This document shows, piece after piece, positions 44,214 through 56,480 of a stretch of DNA of 64,000 bases. The DNA comes from Stratiolaelaps scimitus (taxonomy: Eukaryota; Arthropoda; Arachnida; Mesostigmata; Laelapidae). Every line of letters starts with the position of its first letter. Within the stretch, counting starts at the first letter, position 1. The position numbers and the translations under genes were made by a program. Where the stretch lies: positions 7,017,501-7,081,500 of the forward strand of contig JABWDB010000011.1 of NCBI GenBank assembly GCA_019614645.1. The letters run 5' to 3'. The notes beneath the pieces were generated by a model. That model ran no database searches. It saw only the letters and a list, made by a program, of their open reading frames with translations, and was not told the DNA's origin.

Positions 44214-46200
44214 TCATTGGGTTTGGGGGAGAGCGAGCAGGCGTAGACTTCGGGCTCGGGATATGAATCGAACCCGGCCGGTTGTCCAGGACGAAGCTCG
44301 GCCCGGAGCCGTCGCGTTGGTCTGCCATTCGCAGCGTCTCTATCAGCGATCGCAACGCGAGGCTGGCCGCCAGCGGCGACCAGCGGTGAATTCATCATTT
44401 TTTTTCTTCTCGTTCTTTATCGATGTCTCAATTCTCTTTACTTTCGATTTTGCCAGTGACGCGGCTCCTTTTGGCTTCTTCGCGACGGAAATCAATCACA
44501 CACTCTACAAGATGACTGACGCGAGAACAGCGAGGAAATATTGCTGCGTACAGACGCACCACGGAGTACAGATGGATACTGGCAGAGTTCGCCGATTTTC
44601 GGTGTGACAGGGGTCCTCTGCGTCATTTCTTTCTCAGTCAGAGATTCTCGAGACAAATTGAAAATCAATAACCGTCAACGTCGAAGCGCGCCGGAGAACT
44701 GGTAAAGGCGATCGCAGAGGACGCAAATCGTTCCTCGTTGAATGTCTCTGAGCGAGAGAGAGAGAGAGACACAGCGGTGCAAAGGGGACAGCCGATACAA
44801 GAGGCGATCTGTTGTTGTTGCTGTTTCTGATGTGTTCTCCTCCGACTGGGGGATGGACCTGTCGAATGTGGCGCTCTTCATAGGGAACGCTATGAGCAGA
44901 TGATTGCCCCGCAGGCCGTTGTGTTACTGGAAGGCGATTCACTGAGACACTGCCCGTTCATCCTCGCTTACGGCGGCGCAACATTGGTCTGCGTCAATAT
45001 TTGCTCATAAGGGCCATTATATTGGCCAGGACAGAGAAAATCGTGTCCAGCAGCGTTGGTACAATCATGCGTCATCGAAAAAAGGTGAACGTGGGGCAAA
45101 AGCAGATGAAGATCTTTGAGAATTGTTCGATATTGTTGACCTCGAAATGAATGCTCTGTTAGCATTGTACGTTTTCTGGGCCAGCAAAAACTACTTCGTA
45201 GAAAGTCGTCTCGCAATCTCGATATCATACCTGCCTGTGTGAAACCCCTTCTGCTGCCGGCAAACACGTTACTAATTAAGGGAAGAACGCCAGCCGAGTT
45301 GTTCCTCGTGGTGAGATTCGATTTGCTCTAAATAGAGCCATCCAACCACTGGAACCGCGTAGCTCGCAGCAGCAGCAACAAGAACAACAACCACAACTAT
45401 GATGATGATCACTTCGATCATGAAAATTGGCGCCAGCTCGCGAACTACGCTACAGAATTTCGTCTGACGTAATTGCTCAATGCGACATGCGAGTCCATTG
45501 AGACGATACGGTCGACATCATAATGAATGGGTCTGGAGACGAAGCACCTCAAGCTAGACAGCGATATCGATTGAGTTTGCCGGCGACGCGTCATTACGAA
45601 ATGACACAGATTATTATGCATTTCTACATTTCTGTGTATAATATCGCTGCTGCTGCTGCGAGACAGACTGCGCCGATCGAGCGGCTCGTTAGCTGATGAC
45701 GCGCAATGGTCAGGTGCAGACTATGGCGGTCTCAATGGGCAAACACGCCAAAGACGCATTCGCGGGACAACAGTTCCAAACGGCATCCCTCGTCGTCTAC
45801 CGACCGTCGAACGCTGTTCGCAATTCAGCAGCAGCAGCTGCAGTCATCAGGAGTCGCGGCGAGCGTCAGATCTGCTGTTGTCAATGTTGTTTTGACGGGG
45901 CGGCGACTACTGGTGGTCGAGCGCCCCCCAGTCGGATGGCGATCCGAGCGGTAGTGATAAAGCTGGAGATCTTGCCAACCGGCTTGTAGATTTGTATCGT
46001 CCTGAGGCAAGCGATGTTATCGGTTGAATGCCGTATGCGCGCATACACCATACTTGCTGGTTGGCAACTAATTAGACTTGAGTGTTTCATCAGCGAAGAT
46101 GTTGTACGTTTCTCTATTCGTTGTTGAGGGCAACTAGCAGCACAATTTGGCCATACGTATTGTTGGCGCAATACGTATGGCCAATAGATATTGTAGGCAA
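44214..46200. other. no gene supported; tRNA-like piece and triplets
   Basis: A B-box-like GGGTTCGATTC (minus, 44263-44273) suggests a tRNA-like remnant. Short (GA)n lies at 44755-44770, CAG/CAA repeats at 45367-45390 and CTG at 45646-45660. Frames here are short and unrecognised. Confidence 0.4.
46147..46184. repeat. perfect inverted repeat, 16-bp arms, 6-nt loop
   Basis: TTGGCCATACGTATTG (46147-46162), loop TTGGCG, CAATACGTATGGCCAA (46169-46184). The arms are exact. Confidence 0.9.
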
Positions 46201-46204
46201 TAAA

Positions 46205-46323
46205 TAACATTGACGGTGAGGATCTCGGCTTGCCGTCACCGGGATGCGAATCCCGAATGCAGCTTGGCAAGCTTTCCAAATTGTCACGCTGTCTGACACC
46301 CGTTACGAGCTGAGCTGCCCTTT
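46205..46323 (-). repeat. tRNA-like SINE, family D
   Basis: The minus strand reads AGGGCAGCTCAGCTCGTAAC (A-box region), then CGGGATTCGCATCCCG (B-box arm, a perfect TpsiC-like stem-loop), about 60 bp apart. No acceptor-stem complement exists at the other end, so it is not a functional tRNA. Confidence 0.6.
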
Positions 46324-46324
46324 G

Positions 46325-46450
46325 TCAACGCGGTGACGGCGGTTGGACAGTGGTCTCTGACTGTAAAAAGCCGCAGATGCCGCAGGTTCGCCCGAGGAAC
46401 GGAGAGAACTTAAGCATTGACGCAATTTGCAGGCTTCCTTTAAACATAAA
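46325..46450 (+). repeat. tRNA-derived SINE, family C copy
   Basis: ACAGTGGTCTCTGACTGTAA, GCCGCAGATGCCGCAGGTTC, then AACTTAAGCATTGACGCAAT and GCAGGCTTCCTTTAAAC. It lies head to head with the family-D copy that ends at 46323. Confidence 0.75.
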
Positions 46451-46500
46451 CAACTAAAAGTTTACCCTATACCTACCTGGTCGGAAAATAGTTAGAACAT

Positions 46501-46531
46501 CTCTCTCTCTCTCTCTCCCCCTCTCTCTCTT
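46501..46531. repeat. (CT)n microsatellite
   Basis: CT repeats with a CCCC interruption. An open 91-codon plus frame (46613-46888) starts after it; it is unrecognised. Confidence 0.9.
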
Positions 46532-47027
46532 TCTATTGATTTATCTTCTTTAACATGCACTCATTCATAGCATGCATGTATTATTTTCCATTATATATTT
46601 CAGCAATTCGAAATGCGTCGCATGCCTACGAACCTCGGTCCCGTAATACACGATCAGTCGAATGTTACCGAGCTGTCACGAGCTGACAATAATTCAACAT
46701 CTGAACAACACTATTATCTATTAGGCAGCAGGGAAAACGCCGGAGGCGATGTCATCCCGCGATCTCGACAGACGACCGATTGTCAGACAGCGATTTGCAG
46801 CCAACTCAACAGTGGCAAGCCACATGAGCGCTCTGCTCGGACTGCGTCACTCAGGCTCTCTGATCCATCCTTGTCGCTCCCAGCCTGACCTGTCCTCTAC
46901 CGCGTCGCAACCCGTGTGAAACGCTCAGAGCAGGTTCGACACCCGGCGGATCGTCGGAGTCGGCCTGGCGCTTGATTCATGCCATGCGGACGACACTGCC
47001 GCCATCTCCGTATACGAAGTAGCGACG

Positions 47028-47096
47028 ACGACAACAACAATAACAACAACAGTAACAACAGCAACAACAACAGTAACAACAGCAACAACAACATCA
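47028..47096. repeat. (CAA/CAG/TAA)n triplet array
   Basis: About 22 triplets. The Leu run of the 66-codon minus frame and the Val run of the 185-codon minus frame (46925-47482) come from it. The rest of that frame is Arg/Ser/Thr-rich with no domain. Confidence 0.9.
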
Positions 47097-47099
47097 TGT

Positions 47100-49060
47100 A
47101 ATCGAGATCGATACATAATCCCCCACACTGATTGACATGGCCTGACGCTGCAGTGTCGCCGAAGCCGTCTCATGCGGTGGCGATAGCTGCGTGCCACCTG
47201 CTCCGTCTCGTACCACCTCGTTAGCGGCGATTCGCGGTCCGTTCGGCGGCAGAGTGCGAGAACATACCTTCCCCTGTAGGCGCTGCTGCTGCTGCTAGTA
47301 ACAGGGCGTCTACGCTGAGAACTTGTTGCTACCGTCGACTCACCTCGGCCTGCCCCACAACACCCCTCCCCCCACACACCCTTTCGGGGGCGGGGGGACG
47401 ACGACAGCGACAACAAGCGACGAAGCAACGGAAGAAGGTAAAAAATCAAGGGAGCAAGTGTTTTACCGGAGACACTGCGCATGGGCTGACGACAGAGCTG
47501 TTGGGCTCGCTGGTCGGATGGGGCGGGGTCCGATCCGGTCCCCGATGAAGAACCCGCTGAAGCCCGCTAGTCGTCGACGGTCCCCCGGGCACTAGCGAGC
47601 ACAAGAGGCGGCCAACAGGTTGTGAATGGACGGCCGACAATTGGACAATCTTCGCGTCGAGGAAGAGCCGCGAGGGAGGGGATTAAATGGGGCAGGCGTA
47701 AGGGAGCGGTTCGGTTGAACGAATCAAAATCTCGACATCAGCTCAAGGTATGATGCCTTTCGAGACTTCCATTCATGATGGCTATGTGAATGGTAGCTGG
47801 GCCGGTCCGCCGTAGCCGCTCGTAGCTCGTCGAGCTGCACGACAAGTGGAGCAAGTGTTGCGTTTTTGTGTGATTCGCTCCTGACGCGACCGTCAGCCTC
47901 ATGGCTGCACCATCGAGCGGCTTCAGCTGCTGCTGCTGCTACTGCTATAGCCCTTCAACGGGGTTGGCGTCAGCGAGCTGTCCGTCCGTCTCTCGGTCTA
48001 TTGGTGAGCGAGTGAGTACGATCGCTAGCGTGCGAGCGGGTCTCCACGCACGGGACATCTGAAGCGGGGAGCCGGGCATTGCGGAGAGACATGCACATAG
48101 ACAAACAAACATGTGAATCTCTGTGAAGATCTGCGGCGGCGGCGGCGGCATCAGTGCTGCACATGAAGCCAGTCGCAATGGCCGATGTCAGCTGGGCGCT
48201 CGGCGATGACGACTTCGTTATCCGGTTGGCGTTCGGCGCCTAATGTCTTACGATGGCCGATAACCCCAGCAAAACAGGCTCGGCCGAGTTCCACCACCCA
48301 TGGTGGTGGAGAAGCCTCGAGACTGCTCCGCTGGCGTGAGCGCACGGCGAGCGATCACTAGTGCCGTCATCTGCCACGATTGCGGTGATATAGCTCCGCA
48401 TGAGAACGCAGGAGCGAGCTGAGTGCTCAGATGAACTCATTCAACGAGTTTGATCATCAACGACGCCGCTGACTGTTTGATTCACACTGTTCTGCCGGCA
48501 GACCTATGGACATGGTTCGCGGCTGAAGATGGCCCAGACAATCGTGATGGCTTGCACAAAAATTGTTCCTTCGACTCGACCGGGGTCGTTGTGAAAAGAC
48601 AGAGAATAGCGCGACAAGACATCGTGAGTCGTGTTGAACACGACTGTGTTTGCCAGTGCACTCACAACAACTCAACATGTATGCAGATACAATGCGTGTT
48701 CACAGATACCGTTATGGACAGGCCATACTGGAAGCCGCCGAGATCGATTGTGCTAACGACCGAGTGAGATAGAGAGAGATAGAGAGAGATGAACCGAGAG
48801 AACTTTATCTGAGACTGAACAGGTCTGTGCAGGGAGAACTGCCACCTTGCGGTGAGCACTACCATCTCTGAGTCTATTAATCTCGCCCCCTCTCTGTGTG
48901 TCCGTGTGAGTTCACGCCGGCCGGAGCGCAGTTGAAAGGTCTTCGCTGGGAAGCTGCGCTGGTGGTGTCGCAAACTGCCCCAAAAGCTGAACACATTTAA
49001 GTCTTCGGCGTCGTCGTCGTCGAAAAAGAAACGCCCTGTACCTCAAGTAGATATAGAAAC
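47100..49060. other. GC-rich stretch, no gene supported
   Basis: CTG runs lie at 47281-47296 and 47925-47944, and (CGG)n at 48131-48150. A CCACCACCCATGGTGGTGG palindrome lies at 48293-48311. Many short frames overlap on both strands without motifs. Confidence 0.4.
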
Positions 49061-49069
49061 GCTCTTTCT

Positions 49070-49074
<5 letters not shown>

Positions 49075-49108
<34 letters not shown>

Positions 49109-49159
49109 CACACCTGACATAGCGGTGCGTCCAGCTTATTGTTCATAGTGTAGGCTGGA

Positions 49160-49195
<36 letters not shown>
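49075..49195. repeat. paired (TA)n microsatellites
   Basis: Tracts at 49075-49105 and 49162-49194 are separated by about 57 bp of unique DNA. Confidence 0.95.
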
Positions 49196-49196
<1 letters not shown>

Positions 49197-49696
49197 CTAC
49201 ACAAATCAAGTAAATTCGAGTACGAAAGTGAACGCCTAGCCAAGACCCGAACGCTGCACACGGTGGCTGAAGTTCTCCTCGTCGTTGTTTCCTTAGCATT
49301 CTCGCGCTGCCAGCGACGGCGGAGGTTCGCGCGATCTGACGGCTGTTGTCTGCGGCGTATCGCGCTGTTTGCTGCGGACAGCATATAGCCAGGGACCTGT
49401 GCATTCGTCTCCTCTGCTCTGGCTGTTCTCACAGCCATTGGCAGTGTCGGCCGGGAGCGGGCGATTTCGGCCGGATGTGTGCCCCGGCCAAAAACCTCAA
49501 TGAACGTAGATTGTAGATTGTCTGCTGGCAGTCGTCGCTGTAACCACTGAAAGCGAGCGAGCGAGCGAGCGGTGTGTACAACCCTGTGTGCTGTGCTCGT
49601 AGCGTATCGGTGGTAGAGAAACGGGGCCAGGGGGTACGAGTTTCGCTGGCGAAGCGGCGAAACCTGCAGATCGCGCGAGGAGGCGAGCCGAGGCGA

Positions 49697-49731
49697 TCTC
49701 AGCCGCCGCCGCCGCCGCCGCCGCCACCATT
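49697..49731. repeat. (CCG)n array
   Basis: About ten CCG units in a GC-rich block that also has GAGC repeats at 49553-49571. The Pro or Ala/Arg runs in overlapping frames (minus 49136-49768, plus 49574-49774) derive from it. Confidence 0.9.
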
Positions 49732-50321
49732 GGGATTGTCGTGGACGAGCCCAGAGCCAAAGACCCACGAGTAGAAGGGAACGAGAGAGACAGAGAGAGA
49801 GAGAATTGGCCGTGGCTGAGAATTGCTCGCCTCGAACGAGCGAGATCAGCGAGGTCGGTTAAGGCCTTCGGAGTCTTGGTCACCTTACAGTGACGCACGC
49901 AGCCAAGCTGGCACACTCACACACACACACACCCCGATACACGCTCGCTCTGAGATCTTCATGCAGCCGCCCGCTGGAGGGAAAAGTGAATCTCTTCACT
50001 ATCGCTGGTGGCAGCAGGAAGAAAACGATTGTGGCGGTGAGCCAGCCAGCCGGAGCCAAAGGAAAGAAGGACTCGCCTACGGTAGAAGGTAGTCGTGATA
50101 ACTGGTGTAGTCGCCGAGAGATTCAAGGAGAGAGGAACGGAGATTCAGAGAGAAATAAAGACCATGAATGAACGTAGTACTCGTCAGCGTAGCAAGAGCG
50201 GCTGTGTGCGCGAGTTGTAGAGTCCACCTGCGCGCAGAGCCCATTCAAGGTTGTTGGTCTTATGCCAACGGCGGTGGCTGAGTCCGACCGTCCTGCCAAT
50301 CCTGCGCTGCTTGCCCGCCTG

Positions 50322-50322
<1 letters not shown>

Positions 50323-50371
<49 letters not shown>
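50323..50371. repeat. (TA)n microsatellite
   Basis: About 24 uninterrupted TA units. The 170-codon minus frame (50184-50696) passes through it and is not supported. Confidence 0.95.
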
Positions 50372-50378
<7 letters not shown>

Positions 50379-50729
50379 AGTTAGATCTGCAGAGATCTGT
50401 ACAGAGTGGCGGTCTAGAGCTGTGGTCGGGCTGTGGAGGATGCAGGCTACGAGATGGCTGCTCTGTTGAGCAAACCCGAAGCCTCTGCTCGAAGGGCACC
50501 TGTCGTTCCGGAAACGAGATCGCTGCTGGGAGCGTACACAGACGTTGGCTATAGCTACGTCTGTTAATGCTTCGTGTATTGTGCGATACGCAAGTGTCGT
50601 ATAGGTGATATGTGTATTGTATGATATGATCATCTCTTGGCAGAGCTGGTGGGAGAGATGCTCGCGGTACTGTCGTACACCGTTACAGATCGGCAATAGT
50701 AGCTGCTTGCTTGAGTGCGCGAACAGGGA

Positions 50730-51420
50730 GCAGATAATAACAATAATAATAATAATGACAACATAAATAGTAATAATTAATAATAGTAATTACAAATCGA
50801 GTAGATCGAGGTCTTTCGAATAATACACCTCACTTAATTTTCGACACCGAATATAGTTGCCAAAAGCGAAATGACCTATCCAATAATCGCGACACATGAA
50901 CACTCAACAAACAGACAGGCATTTTTATTTTAACTGCTCGCCAGCATCATCATCCTGATCATTATCATAGTCACCCTCAGGCATTGATTCCTATAATAGT
51001 AATAATAATAATAATGAAAAAAACCCACGGATTTCTATTATACTATCATAAGCGATACACTCAACGTCTACAATGACCACCGGAACCCTTCACTTTTCAA
51101 AGTACGACCACGCCACGATACTCTCATCTCTGGCATCGCTCGCTTACCGGTCATGCCCTTTACCCGAACCTTCAGCGAGATATTGTCTAATGCGTCGACG
51201 GGACGGACGATATTAAGGCGCTTTAGTCAGCATATCGCTTACCCGTGTGACATCCACTATGCGGGTATCGTCGTTGTCCCGTTCGATGCCGGCATCCATC
51301 GACATTCGAGTGGGTAGCGACTATGACCTGGGCCACTAGCCACGGCTCGATTTGTTACACCGCGCATCCACTGCGTAGAACTGTATGCTCGCATGACAAC
51401 AGAGCATAATGTCAACGGAT
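50730..51420. other. AT-rich, no gene; AAT repeats
   Basis: AAT/TAA triplets lie at 50737-50790 and 50998-51016. Otherwise unique, with no frame of note. Confidence 0.6.
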
Positions 51421-51424
51421 TGTC

Positions 51425-51562
51425 AACGGTCGCTGGCTAAATTCTCTCTCTCTGGCTGTGCGAAGCCAGAGGCGGTAAAGTCGAGTTGTTCCTGGTGTGT
51501 GACAAACATAGAAGAAATATTGAAAACATTGTAAAATCTGCAGCTCCTTTAATCAACGAACG
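51425..51562 (+). repeat. tRNA-derived SINE, family C copy
   Basis: CTCTCTCTGGCTGTGCGAAG, CCAGAGGCGGTAAAGTCGAG (degraded B box), then ATCTGCAGCTCCTTTAATCA at the 3' end, in the same order as at 6775-6948. Confidence 0.7.
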
Positions 51563-51569
51563 AAAGAAA

Positions 51570-52573
51570 AAAATAGAAAAAAAAACGCGAATTTATATGT
51601 TTACATCCAGCCACAGCCGATGGGAGCGTTTTTCTCTCAGAGCGCTACCCGCCACTCGGACGCGAAGAGAGTTGCTCTTCGTCATGATCTTCACGTCGGT
51701 GTCGCGCGTGAACAGGTCGCCAGCAGCGATCTCGCAGCCGTGTAGCGGTGCACCTGCCACGTAGTGCTCAGCTCAGTTCGTTGAGCAACCCATGATCTCT
51801 CTCTCTCTCTCTTTCTCTCAAGATTTCTCTTCCCGGAGCTCTGTCCCGGAAGTCGATTGATGCCGGTGGCGCCGTGTTCCGCCGTACACGTCCGATGAGA
51901 TAGCGCACGAGTGTGTTCCAATGATTATGTCCCGTCTGGACTTGGAGTTACGCTCTCTTTACGCTGACAGTCATCGTTGCCGTCGGCCGTTGCCTCGCTA
52001 AGGGGCGTTACGAGCGTCGGCACTTCGACGTTATCGCGTGCTTTTCCAAGAAAACTTTCTAGATAGTGTCGTTGCTGTTGCTCGCATTGTTGCTGTTGTT
52101 GTTGTGATAATTGAAACGAGAAAGTGTGGGGAACTCTCCAGAGGGACCACACACGAGAACGCAGCATAACAACACGACATGTGTTATTGTTAAAGAGAAA
52201 AAAACGATATATATATATATATATATAGATATATATATATACGTATATCTATATTCTTGTTTTCATTAAGAATTCCCGCTCTCTTAAGCGGGAATAGCCC
52301 CAGGCGACGATGATACAAGATTGTGTAACGAGTCCCGAGTGGCTGTCAACGACAACAGCGATGGGAAAGTTGTGGTCACCGGAGAAAACTGTTATTCAAT
52401 GCGATATTCGATGAGATACGGGGGAGTTCAATGTGATCGTAACGAAGAACAGATGCACGAACGAACCCCGAACGCTCTTTGAGAGAGCATAATAAACAAT
52501 GGCGGAGAGTCCTCGTTGGGGTCGTGTGTCGCACCGAGACGAGTTGAATGAATGCATAAACAATAATAAGAGC

Positions 52574-52608
<35 letters not shown>

Positions 52609-53120
52609 CTGTGGTAAATACGTTGACTACGGCGGGTGTTTCTTCACATGCAGATCGATAAGTTTGTACATTTCGCGTATACCTAACGTACGATGATTAA
52701 CACAAAGGCCAATATTTATATATATATATATATATATATCTAAGTAAACCTGACAAAAGCACCGTTAGATTGTAAAAGCTGCCACTGTGCACGGCATTTC
52801 GTTGCGGCCACGATCCATGACCTATGGTCCTATTCGAGATGGCACGTGGCTGACATAGTGAATCATGAAACCCTTCGAGCTTCGGCTGCTTCAACTCGTC
52901 CTTTGGCCTGCATTCTCGCAGTCCCCTTGTGTCGAGTGACGTTTCTGTCCTTTGTTCGTACGCCACACTGACAAGCGAATGATGAGATGGAACACCTTGA
53001 AACCACCTGAATAGGGTAGACGATTTTCGACAGCTTCAATGGTTTCTTCAATAATAAGGACAGTGATGATATATTTATATGTTTATTTTTGCCCCTGTTC
53101 CCAGCTGCTCAGTGAACTTG
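51570..53120. other. no gene supported; simple repeats
   Basis: (CT)n lies at 51796-51818, a (TTG/CTG) block at 52066-52104, (TA)n at 52207-52242, 52576-52605 and 52716-52739, and a 9-bp hairpin ATTCCCGCT/AGCGGGAAT at 52272-52295. Confidence 0.5.
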
Positions 53121-53130
53121 AGCCATGGTT

Positions 53131-53275
53131 CGGAGACACGTAGCTGTACACACGAGTTCGATTCCCACCGTTGCCCACATTTGCATTTAAAGGGGTTGTC
53201 CATCTTATGACGCAAATGCCGAAAGCAGTTCTACCGTGGACCGTGTTAAATGTTGGCTGTGGATCAGCCCGGAAA
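53131..53275 (+). repeat. tRNA-derived SINE, family A copy
   Basis: CGGAGACACGTAGCTGTACA, B box AGTTCGATTCCCACC (53155-53169), CCACATTTGCATTTAAAGGG, GTTGTCCATCTTATGACGCA, AAAGCAGTTCTACCGTGGAC, and ATCAGCCCGGAAA at the 3' end. The 5' head is truncated. Confidence 0.8.
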
Positions 53276-53339
53276 TGTTATGTTATTTATGATTCGGAGA
53301 CACTTTTGTATTCCTTCAGACCACGCGTGTGTGTGCGTA

Positions 53340-53400
53340 TGTGTCCAGCGGGATTCGAAGCGGCGACCCTTAGGGTGCCGGCAGCAGCCCAACGTCATCG
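53340..53400 (-). repeat. tRNA-like fragment, probably family C
   Basis: The plus strand reads CCAGCGGGATTCGAAGCGGC, similar to the reverse of the family-C B-box region at 6860 (GCAGCGGGACTCGAACCCGC). Only the head region is clear. Confidence 0.4.
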
Positions 53401-53519
53401 AATATGATGCTGCACAGCGGGGGCAAAGGCCACGCAGGTCGAATGGATCGACAGCCAAAACAGTAGCAAAACAATTGGAGCACTACGCTACCGCCATTGA
53501 TCGGCATCACCCGCATCCC

Positions 53520-54720
53520 ATTCTGCCCTAACGTCAAGCGGTGGTTTTAAGGTTCGCGCGCTCTCCAGAAGGACACGCAGGCCAGAAACACGGAAACGAT
53601 TCGAGCCAGCCAGTCAGGCAGTAGTACTAGTACTCAGCTCGATAGGTATATTTCCAGGCCACGTCGCCGGCCATCGCCAACCCTGTTCCGTTCATTCTCT
53701 CGACGGAAGGACAGATAAGCGTCACCTAGGACGCGTTACTCGACTCCACTCCAGCCGACAACTCGGCTACGATCACGAGAGGGGGGGCTTCACGAGCATC
53801 GCGGTCCATGGGCGGTCACAACCATTCATTGAGAAAAAGGCGCAAGCCCCTCCAGATGAATGGCCGACTCGTTGGCCGGGGCGTTGCGTATGTGTGTGTG
53901 GCTTCCGACACAACAATATCTCCCTGTCTCTTCCTCTCCGGGACTTGAGATGACGTCGCATCAATCCCCACTCCCCTTCGGTTGCGCCCGCTGCTCGCGT
54001 TGTTTGTCCCACACGCGATACGCTGCTACGCTCGGCGATTGCGTGTCGCTTGACGCGTGTGTAGACGCCGAGTTCGCCCGCGAGCGGCGGTGGAGACTCC
54101 ACCGCCGCTCGCAGACGGCACCAGCGGAACGGTCAACGTTGCCAGCAGCGTCGCCTGTATCGAAGGGCCGTCGCAATAACATTGACAACAACGACAGTGG
54201 TCGTCGTCGTCGTCGTCAACATCGCCATTGGCGTCGACCGCCAACGGGGCAGGCATTAGCAGCAGCAGAACACTATCGCATCCATCATCGCGAGCAGCTG
54301 CTGATGACGACTCAGCAGTATTGACTCAAGTCGTCGGCGCTAACGAGTAGTGGTGGTGGTGGTGTTGGTGTTGTTAGCAGTTGTAGAATAACGTAGGTAG
54401 AATGTGAACGATGGCAGTGAAACAAGGCGGAAAGTATATAACAGATAGATATGGTAGATAGACACGGATAGACTACGCAACGAAGAGTTATATGGTACGA
54501 GATGAAGCAGAGAGAGAGAGAGAGAGAGAGCGAGAGAGCGTTTGAAAGCGACAACGGCAACCTATGGTCTGGGTCGTGCTGGCAGGCTGGACTGGTTGTA
54601 TCTACTCAGGCTGACGCTTGATTCGCACTCGTATGGATTCTCATCTGCTTACGTGCGCACGGTGTGGAGATTGGCGGCGCGGGGTCATTCGTAAGGCGGG
54701 CAAGCGGACAGACAGCCGAA
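53520..54720. other. GC-rich stretch, no gene supported
   Basis: It contains a perfect GC palindrome (54080-54112), GTC repeats at 54198-54216, GGT repeats at 54347-54368 and (GA)n at 54511-54539. Frames on both strands overlap here, with the 154-codon plus frame at 53860-54324 unrecognised. Confidence 0.4.
54080..54112. repeat. 33-bp perfect GC-rich palindrome
   Basis: GCGAGCGGCGGTGGAG (54080-54095), a single A, CTCCACCGCCGCTCGC (54097-54112). The 16-bp arms are exact, with a 1-nt centre. Confidence 0.95.
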
Positions 54721-54749
54721 CTGACTGATGAACAGACATGGACATTAGG

Positions 54750-54757
54750 ATATACAT

Positions 54758-54794
<37 letters not shown>
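54750..54794. repeat. (TA)n with TACA start
   Basis: TATACATATACATACA passes into about 14 TA units. Confidence 0.9.
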
Positions 54795-54796
<2 letters not shown>

Positions 54797-55355
54797 TTAG
54801 GTCAGTCTCTCAGTTCGGCGGTGGACACAGACGGTTGGGCAGAGCATGGAGTGGGAATGACCCGAACAGTCATGACAACAGATGTCCTGCTCGCCCGCGC
54901 CAGCCGTATAGCGTGCAGCAATCGCCGGGTGGGCGACTGCGAAGCGGTTGCCTCTTTAAGCTATGGGGACACGGAGAGGCTCTACATGGACAGTATTAGA
55001 TAAGGGACGAGCATTGCATGCTTCCGACGCGTTGCAATCAGAGGATCTACGTCATGTCATTTGCACATGTCAATTAAACGTTTATACAATGGCGTTAGGC
55101 ATCGCGAACAACGGCCATCGTCAGCGCACACCTATACACAATATGCATGATAAATAATAAGGAACAATGACTGTATAAGGACAACTTCCCTAGTACGAAC
55201 CACATTGGTTCATATACACCTCGCAGGACTCGACAACTCGAAGTTTTCAGGTCTGAGAATCGAAAGCCATCGATCATTGGCTCAGACAGGCGAGCTTGGA
55301 AGATGTCACACTTCGGCGTTTATGCCACTTCGATCATTTCTACCATTTCCTTTAT

Positions 55356-55366
55356 ACACTTTCCAT

Positions 55367-55407
<41 letters not shown>

Positions 55408-55505
55408 TGATCAATCTCTACACTTTCCATATACATACATATATATACATATATGATCAATCTCTACACTTTCCATATATATACATATATGATCAATCTC
55501 TAGTC
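55356..55505. repeat. three-copy tandem repeat, about 35-64 bp units
   Basis: Each unit reads ACACTTTCCATATA, a TACATA/TA-rich stretch of variable length, then CATATATGATCAATCTCT. Copies begin near 55356, 55420 and 55467 and differ mainly in TA length. Confidence 0.9.
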
Positions 55506-55509
55506 GATT

Positions 55510-56480
55510 TCACCCGCTCGAGCTTTAACTGTTGTGAGTTTTGACAAGTGAACATCGTGTATCTTATTTATGTTGATGTGTGTTCAATGTAAATCGGCTG
55601 CTACTAATGGAAAATACATAATAATAATAATAATCACATTTTTTGGTTTCATAGCGAAAAAACACAGTATTCCATAACATTTAGAAACTATACAACATAT
55701 GATAAGTGATCCTAAGCCACACAAACGCTGGTGGTGGATAGATGAGGCGCACCCGCCCTCTGAGTGCGTTTGATTACCATGGAGATCATCAAGAGAAGGA
55801 CCAGGAGTTGTGATCAATCTCTGGGGCAATTCCAAGAAATACCTAGTGGTTTGGGTGGTATATGGTTCACATTGCCCTGGCATAAGTCATCATATATGTA
55901 GATCTGTAGCAGAATGGGAATCCTTCAGGACTGACTCGACGACAGGTTTGTTGATGCTGTTACACAGACGCCACGTGGGTATGGATCATTGATTGAACGG
56001 GGAGATTGTATAGAATACAGTCCTCAATCGTTCTGGTGTTCCTTTGGCAAAAAAAAAGAACCTCGTCCGCAGCGTCATGAAGCTTGAGACATGAAATATT
56101 GCCTCACCTGATACGAATCCACAGCAATGATACCCACCAGTGGCCGTTTTCTGCCATGGAGAGTCAGGGAGTCTGGGGATCTGCTATGGGAAGAAAGACA
56201 ACGATGCGCTCCCACTGCGAAGAATGACTAAGTCCTTATGACGCTCAGGTTGCAAGCGAGTTCCTTAAGGCCATAATGATATGTTCATTCACAACGACAC
56301 GATTGACGTCGTTAGCCATTCGAAGTCGTCGCCGCTGTGTTCGTCTGTGACAAGCTGTGCGAAATGCACACCGATATTGATGAATCAGCCTACAGCGCGG
56401 AGAGCAGCTAAGGCGGCCAGCAGATCTTCGATTGGGCGGCAACCGCAAGCGGCTCTGGGGTAACCTTGAGGTGATTATTT
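55510..56480. other. no gene supported
   Basis: Unique DNA. Short frames (55584-55883 minus, 56245-56535 minus) are unrecognised. Confidence 0.4.

Noticed and set aside
46205..46323. Functional tRNA gene on the minus strand
   Set aside because: A and B boxes are present, but the acceptor and anticodon stems do not close; it is a SINE head.
49136..49768. 210-codon minus-strand frame
   Set aside because: Arg runs come from (CCG)n and the end from (TA)n; Arg/Ser-rich composition is typical of CpG-rich chance frames.
52272..52295. Rho-independent-like terminator hairpin
   Set aside because: The DNA is eukaryotic; a 9-bp stem without a T-run has no such role here.
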